Source of the DNA: JBOGJG01 sp050747825
GTDB taxonomy: Bacteria; Acidobacteriota; UBA6911; RPQK01; JBOGJG01
DNA: 17,392 nt
Direction of reading: 5' to 3'
NCBI GenBank assembly: GCA_050747825.1
Contig: JBOGJG010000269.1
Location: 1 to 17,392, forward strand
Shown: in pieces, positions 13,999 through 17,392 of the stretch
Layout: every line of letters starts with the position of its first letter
How positions within the stretch are numbered: the stretch's first letter is position 1
Notes under the pieces: model-generated
Database searches by the model: none
What the model was told of the DNA's origin: nothing
What the model saw: only the letters and a program-made list of their open reading frames with translations
Position numbers and translations under genes: made by a program

Positions 13999-14300
13999 CA
14001 GGATTCGGACACGCGCTTTTGGTTCTTGGGCAGTGACTCCAGGCGCTGGAAGACTTCAACAGCCCGCTCTTCGAAATCCGTCTTCAACCGGGCGTAGTCT
14101 TCGTCAGAGAGCTTGCCCATTCGGTAGTCCATCTCGATATCTTTAATGTTGGAGATGATCTCTTCTTTTTCTTCCAGTACTCTCTCCCGCTCCGATAACT
14201 CCGCTTCGTCACGAGAGGCTTCCTGGCTCTCGCGCAGGAAGGGATAAGCGACGTAAAGCACGGCGGCGATGAAGATGATTGGCGCTAGGATTAGTGTCAT
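13998..14300 (-). CDS. Short CcmI-like membrane protein
   Basis: A 100-residue protein with one N-terminal transmembrane helix (about 1-20) and a charged coiled coil (about 27-90). The segment I-K-D-I-E-M-D-Y-R-M-G-K-L-S-D-E-D-Y (52-69) matches the N-terminal region of CcmI, which chaperones apocytochromes to the haem lyase. The C-terminal TPR domain of full CcmI is absent, and no zinc-ribbon Cys pairs are present. Position between ccmH and ccmA supports a cytochrome maturation role. Its stop overlaps the ccmA start by 1 bp. Function inferred from this motif and context only. Confidence 0.7.
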   Translation of the reverse strand: MTLILAPIIFIAAVLYVAYPFLRESQEASRDEAELSERERVLEEKEEIISNIKDIEMDYRMGKLSDEDYARLKTDFEERAVEVFQRLESLPKNQKRVSES

Positions 14301-14388
14301 AGCAGGTCGCTCGTCATTCGTTGCCGGTCACAGTGGCCCGGACCATGGCCGCTCCAATCGCTGAGCAAAGCGCATAATCAATCTCCGC

Positions 14389-14868
14389 CTATTCCCTCAA
14401 TTCCCTTTCCAGCATTTTGCGATATCTCTCGTCCATGTGAAAGGCCGTTTGGTCTTCACCCTGGGCCGAAGCAGCCGGCGGCTTGAGCCTCCTGACGACT
14501 GCGATGACCACCGCCAGCCCCAGGATCAGCCCTGCAAAGGGCATCGCCCAGGCCAGAAGGTTGAAACCTTCGGCCCTGGGGGCTCCTCGCACACCGGCGC
14601 CGTAATTCTGTTCAAAGATGGCATAAACCTGCTGCTCCGTCTTCCCCTCGGCCACCAGGGCTTTGATCTCCTGGTTCATCTTGGCGGCCTGACCACAGCC
14701 GCAGCGTGCCACCACGACGTGCGGACAGGTGTCGCAGACACAGGACAACTGGCCGGCAATTTTGCCTGCTAGCTTCGCCTGATCTTCCGTGAGATCGGCT
14801 AGAGCCGGAGCGATCAAAGCCAGCCCCATCATCAGCAAAATGGATCCAAGCACTCTAAGCCGCTTCAT
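14389..14868 (-). CDS. ccmH: CcmH-like apocytochrome thiol oxidoreductase, Cys-rich variant
   Basis: Periplasm-facing protein that in System I reduces or holds apocytochrome c thiols for haem ligation. 159 residues: signal/anchor helix (about 8-24), a helical domain, a second transmembrane helix (about 103-125) and a short cytoplasmic-side tail. The canonical L-R-C-x-x-C-Q-N site is replaced by an expanded motif S-C-V-C-D-T-C-P-H with a second group R-C-G-C-G (Cys43, 45, 48, 56, 58). The following M-N-Q-E-I, E-Q-Q-V-Y and F-E-Q-N-Y-G-A-G are typical of CcmH. The ATG at 14868 has an AGGAGG site (on the - strand) and overlaps the end of ccmF by 14 bp. The 88 bp to the next gene (14301-14388) show no clear feature. 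Confidence 0.85.
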   Translation of the reverse strand: MKRLRVLGSILLMMGLALIAPALADLTEDQAKLAGKIAGQLSCVCDTCPHVVVARCGCGQAAKMNQEIKALVAEGKTEQQVYAIFEQNYGAGVRGAPRAEGFNLLAWAMPFAGLILGLAVVIAVVRRLKPPAASAQGEDQTAFHMDERYRKMLERELRE

Positions 14869-16843
14869 CTCTGGCCTCCTCTTGCGGCTTTTTCAGCGCC
14901 ACGGCCGCAGGCTTGCGGTTGGGGAAAAGAACAAACACGCCTCCCAGAACCATAATGGCAATGCCGGCCCAAATCACCTGGACAAGCGGATTAATAAATA
15001 CATGGAAAGACACATTCCCCTCGGCGTCCCAGCCGGAAAGGACGACGTACAGATCTTCGGCCCAACCGGAGCGCACTGCCACCTCGGTCATGGGCTGCTC
15101 GCTCTTGTGATGAAAGTGCTTCTCGGGCAAGACTTCGCCGATTTTCTCTCCATCCCGAAAAACGTCCAGCCGCGCCGTCACCACGTCTTTTTCGGGATCC
15201 GTTCTCTGATCAAGGCTCTTTAAGGCCAGCGTGTAATCGCCTGCCACAAAGCTTTGCCCGCTTTGAACCGTAAAGACGTGTTCCATGTTGTAAAAAGAGC
15301 TGGCGATGATCCCCAGGATGGCCAGGACAAAACCCATGTGAATGATGAATCCGCCGTAGCGGCGCTTGTTCATGAGAGTGAGGTCTCTGAGCGCGACCAG
15401 AAAACCGGTGGGCCGGATGACCTGGCGCGCCCTGGCGCCCTTGTAAAATTCAAAGAAAACCGTCAACGCCACAAAACCGCAGCCCGAGAAGAAGAGCAGC
15501 GGGTAGAACTGAGTGATACCGGCTGCAAAAACGGCCGCTCCAGACAGAAAACCTCCGGTCAGCGGATAGAGAAAGTTCCTGCGGAAGTTCTTCCCGGAGG
15601 CTTTGCGCCAGGCGATGAGCGGGCAAATGCCAGTCAGGACCAGCAGGGCCCCCGCCAGCGGCAGGCTGACTTTATTGAAAAAAGGAGCGGCAATCGTCAC
15701 TTTTTCGCCCTGCACCCACTCCGTCAGCATTGGAAACACGGTACCCCAGAAGACGGCAAAACAAATGGAAACGAAGAGCAGATTATTCAGGAGAAAGGAG
15801 GCTTCCCGCGACAGGAAAGATCTCATCCTCTGCTCGCTGCGCAGTTCACTGGAACGGTAAAAAATCCAGAAAATCCCGAAGAAAGTGCTGATGGCCAGAA
15901 AGAGGACAAAGAAAGGCCCTACATTGGAAAGAGCGAAGGAGTGCACCGAAGAGACCACGCCGCTGCGGGTAATGAAGGTGCCGAAGATGGATAGCTCAAA
16001 AGCGGCCAGAATCAAAATGAAATTCCAGTTTTTGAGCATCCCCTTCTTCTCGGTGATCATCACCGAATGAATGAAGGCGGTGGCGATCAGCCAGGGCATG
16101 AAGGAGGCGTTCTCAACCGGGTCCCAGGCCCAGTATCCACCCCAGCCCAGCTCCTCGTAAGCCCACATGCCCCCCAGTGTGAAACCGGCCAGAAGAAAAA
16201 TCCAGGAGACGAGCGTCCAACGCCGCGTCATGCGTATCCAGGAGGTATCCATGCGGCCGCTCATCAATGCCCCCATGGCAAAGGCAAAGGGAATCGTCAG
16301 GCAGACGAGCCCCAGGTACACCATGGGCGGATGAATGTTCATGTACCAGTTCTGCAGCAGTGGGTTCAGGCCCTGCCCGTCCGGCGGAACGAAGCCCAGC
16401 GTCTTAAAGGGATTGGCGGCGAAGGTTACAAGGGAGGCAAAAAACAGGCACGTCCCGGCCATGACTGAAGCGGCATAGGGCATAATCTGGCGATGCCTGT
16501 GGCGATTCTGGGTCACGGCCAGAAACGAGAAGAAACCCAATACCAGCGACCACAGCAGAAGGCTCCCCTGCTGTCCGCCCCAGAAGGCGGTAAATTTGTA
16601 TATCGTAGGCTGGGCCAAAGAACTGTATCCGGCCACATACTCGACCTGAAATTGGTCAGTGAACAGCAGGTACCATAGACAGACTGAGGCCACGGCTAAA
16701 ATCAAAAATTGCGCAACCAGGGCGTTTTCGGCACTGCGCACCAGCGGCAGACTCTTTTTGTATCCTCCGACCGAAGCGGCCACCGTTGCATAGCTGCACA
16801 AAAGCAGCGCTGCAACTAAGGAGTAATGCCCAAGCTCAATCAT
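14855..16843 (-). CDS. ccmF: Cytochrome c haem lyase subunit CcmF
   Basis: Large polytopic inner-membrane protein that receives haem from CcmE and ligates it to apocytochrome c. 662 residues, many transmembrane segments. The WWD domain is at about 225-251 (G-M-W-A-Y-E, then G-W-G-G-Y-W-A-W-D-P-V-E-N-A-S). The four conserved histidines fall at His171 (N-I-H-P-P), His259 (F-I-H-S), His301 (S-V-H-S-F-A) and His502 (I-I-H-M-G-F), close to positions in E. coli CcmF. The start is set at the ATG 16843, which overlaps the ccmE stop (ATGATTGA); an in-frame ATG at 16924 would add 27 residues read from ccmE in another frame. No strong ribosome site, so translation probably depends on coupling to ccmE. 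Confidence 0.96.
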   Translation of the reverse strand: MIELGHYSLVAALLLCSYATVAASVGGYKKSLPLVRSAENALVAQFLILAVASVCLWYLLFTDQFQVEYVAGYSSLAQPTIYKFTAFWGGQQGSLLLWSLVLGFFSFLAVTQNRHRHRQIMPYAASVMAGTCLFFASLVTFAANPFKTLGFVPPDGQGLNPLLQNWYMNIHPPMVYLGLVCLTIPFAFAMGALMSGRMDTSWIRMTRRWTLVSWIFLLAGFTLGGMWAYEELGWGGYWAWDPVENASFMPWLIATAFIHSVMITEKKGMLKNWNFILILAAFELSIFGTFITRSGVVSSVHSFALSNVGPFFVLFLAISTFFGIFWIFYRSSELRSEQRMRSFLSREASFLLNNLLFVSICFAVFWGTVFPMLTEWVQGEKVTIAAPFFNKVSLPLAGALLVLTGICPLIAWRKASGKNFRRNFLYPLTGGFLSGAAVFAAGITQFYPLLFFSGCGFVALTVFFEFYKGARARQVIRPTGFLVALRDLTLMNKRRYGGFIIHMGFVLAILGIIASSFYNMEHVFTVQSGQSFVAGDYTLALKSLDQRTDPEKDVVTARLDVFRDGEKIGEVLPEKHFHHKSEQPMTEVAVRSGWAEDLYVVLSGWDAEGNVSFHVFINPLVQVIWAGIAIMVLGGVFVLFPNRKPAAVALKKPQEEARDEAA

Positions 16844-17312
16844 ATTGCGTGGCGGGTGCCGGGTGCCGGGTGTCGGCCTTGCTGATAGGGATATCTTCAG
16901 GGTGTTCGTCGCCCAGGGCTTCATACTTCGAAGGGCACTTGGCGAGCAGGGTGTTGGCCTGAAAACTGTTTTGGGCGGGCTGGTAGGTGCCTTCCACTAC
17001 GACTTCGGCGTTGTCCCGGAAAGTGTCTGGAATGATGCCCTCGTAAGCTACCTGAACCGTTCGATCGCCGGCTTTCTCAAAGACAAGAAACTGCACTTTC
17101 GATTTGCTCCCTTCCCGGACAATCGAACCCGGTGAGACGAATCCACTCAGGCGGACCCCCTTGCCCTCCAGTTCGGGTCCTTTGGCCATCAGCTCTGAGA
17201 CATCGTAATAATAAACCATAGAGTCGTTGACACCGCTGAACATCAGGTAACTGATAGCTCCAATGATGAGGGTACCGGCGACAATAAACTTTAAATGAGG
17301 CAAATGAGGCAT
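16836..17312 (-). CDS. ccmE: Haem chaperone CcmE, Cys-type (CxxxY)
   Basis: Membrane-anchored periplasmic haem chaperone that binds haem covalently and delivers it to CcmF. 158 residues: N-terminal transmembrane helix (about 8-26), OB-fold beta barrel (about 35-125) with L-M-A-K-G-P-E-L-E-G-K-G-V-R-L-S-G and V-E-G-T-Y. The haem site reads L-L-A-K-C-P-S-K-Y with Cys126 and Tyr130, where E. coli CcmE has His130 and Tyr134. This is the known CxxxY variant. The start at 17312 has AGGTGG six bases upstream; a TTG at 17330 is less likely. The tail after E-D-I-P-I-S-K-A-D is encoded by a heptamer array. First gene of the ccm operon. Confidence 0.94.
   Translation of the reverse strand: MPHLPHLKFIVAGTLIIGAISYLMFSGVNDSMVYYYDVSELMAKGPELEGKGVRLSGFVSPGSIVREGSKSKVQFLVFEKAGDRTVQVAYEGIIPDTFRDNAEVVVEGTYQPAQNSFQANTLLAKCPSKYEALGDEHPEDIPISKADTRHPAPATQYD
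16854..16874. repeat. Heptamer tandem array (GGGTGCC type, 3 copies)
   Basis: Units GGGTGCC, GGGTGCC and GGGTGTC lie in the C-terminal codons of ccmE, encoding the tail around D-T-R-H-P-A-P-A-T, only 10 bp ahead of the ccmF start codon. A copy-number change would shift the frame at the ccmE-ccmF coupling site. Confidence 0.8.
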
Positions 17313-17341
17313 GGAATTCCACCTACACAAATGGTGATGTC

Positions 17342-17347
17342 ATTGTA
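17342..17347 (-). promoter_or_regulatory. Possible -10 element for the ccm operon
   Basis: On the - strand TACAAT (five of six matches to TATAAT) lies about 30 bases before the ccmE ATG. The -35 region 17 bases upstream is poor (TTTTTC-like). Plausible as the operon promoter because no gene precedes ccmE within the window, but weak. Confidence 0.35.
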
Positions 17348-17370
17348 GCAGGTTGGTTTCTAAAGAAAAA

Positions 17371-17392
17371 GAGGGGGGGTCAGGTCCTGCGT
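17371..17392. repeat. Possible edge of a REP-like element
   Basis: A G-tract followed by GGTCAGGTCCTGCGT runs off the window end. Its style (G-run, then a short imperfect palindrome) recalls the 3827-3868 element, but only one side is visible, so this is a suggestion only. Confidence 0.3.

Noticed and set aside
15254..15994. Long + strand open frame opposite ccmF (246 codons)
   Set aside because: It is strongly charged and low-complexity, lies wholly opposite a secure gene, and has no ribosome site; it is a codon-bias shadow.
16844..16924. 27-residue N-terminal extension of CcmF
   Set aside because: It lies within ccmE in another frame and reads through the heptamer repeat; the ATG at 16843 gives the standard CcmF N-terminus.

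Overview
The window carries the core of a diderm (two-membrane) bacterial chromosome: lipid transport, envelope lipoprotein handling, a DnaK chaperone and cytochrome c maturation. No phage genes, transposase, tRNA, rRNA or CRISPR array is visible. An mlaE-mlaF-mlaD order without mlaB/mlaC, a CcmE with a C-P-S-K-Y haem site, a Cys-rich CcmH and intergenic heptamer repeats together suggest Acidobacteriota or a neighbouring deep-branching Gram-negative phylum. That placement is an inference from gene style, not from a marker search.

Region 1 (107-3818, + strand) is an Mla/MCE retrograde phospholipid transport operon: mlaE permease, mlaF ATPase and mlaD. It is followed after 8 bp by a CDP-alcohol phosphatidyltransferase. 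The MlaD protein has a long coiled coil inserted inside its MCE domain and five C-terminal G-x-G-T repeats.

Region 2 (3867-8115, - strand, converging on region 1) reads from its 5' end: VTT/DedA-like membrane protein, lipoprotein with a LolA/LolB-like look, FtsX-type ABC permease, LolD-type ATPase, a small single-span membrane protein and a LolA-like periplasmic carrier. Most junctions overlap by 4-8 bp, so this reads as one operon, plausibly moving lipoproteins or lipids across the periplasm. A REP-like hairpin separates it from region 1.

Region 3 (8207-10615) holds a short unrecognised + strand gene and a stand-alone dnaK on the - strand. dnaK has its own sigma70-like promoter; no CIRCE element and no grpE or dnaJ are nearby.

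Region 4 (10623-17312, - strand) is a System I cytochrome c maturation operon in the order ccmE-ccmF-ccmH-ccmI(short)-ccmA-ccmB-ccmC-ccmD, ending in a nitrilase-family amidohydrolase 4 bp after ccmD. ccmD is only 57 codons long and is coupled to ccmC by an ATGA overlap. No CcmG/ResA thioredoxin is present in the window.

The most unusual theme is a set of short tandem arrays with a 7-bp unit. The units differ between arrays, but all lie at gene ends or gene borders, and several encode the C-terminal tails of the neighbouring proteins or contain their stop codons. Because 7 is not a multiple of 3, gain or loss of one copy would shift the reading frame at those ends. No stretch longer than 300 bp is without a gene.
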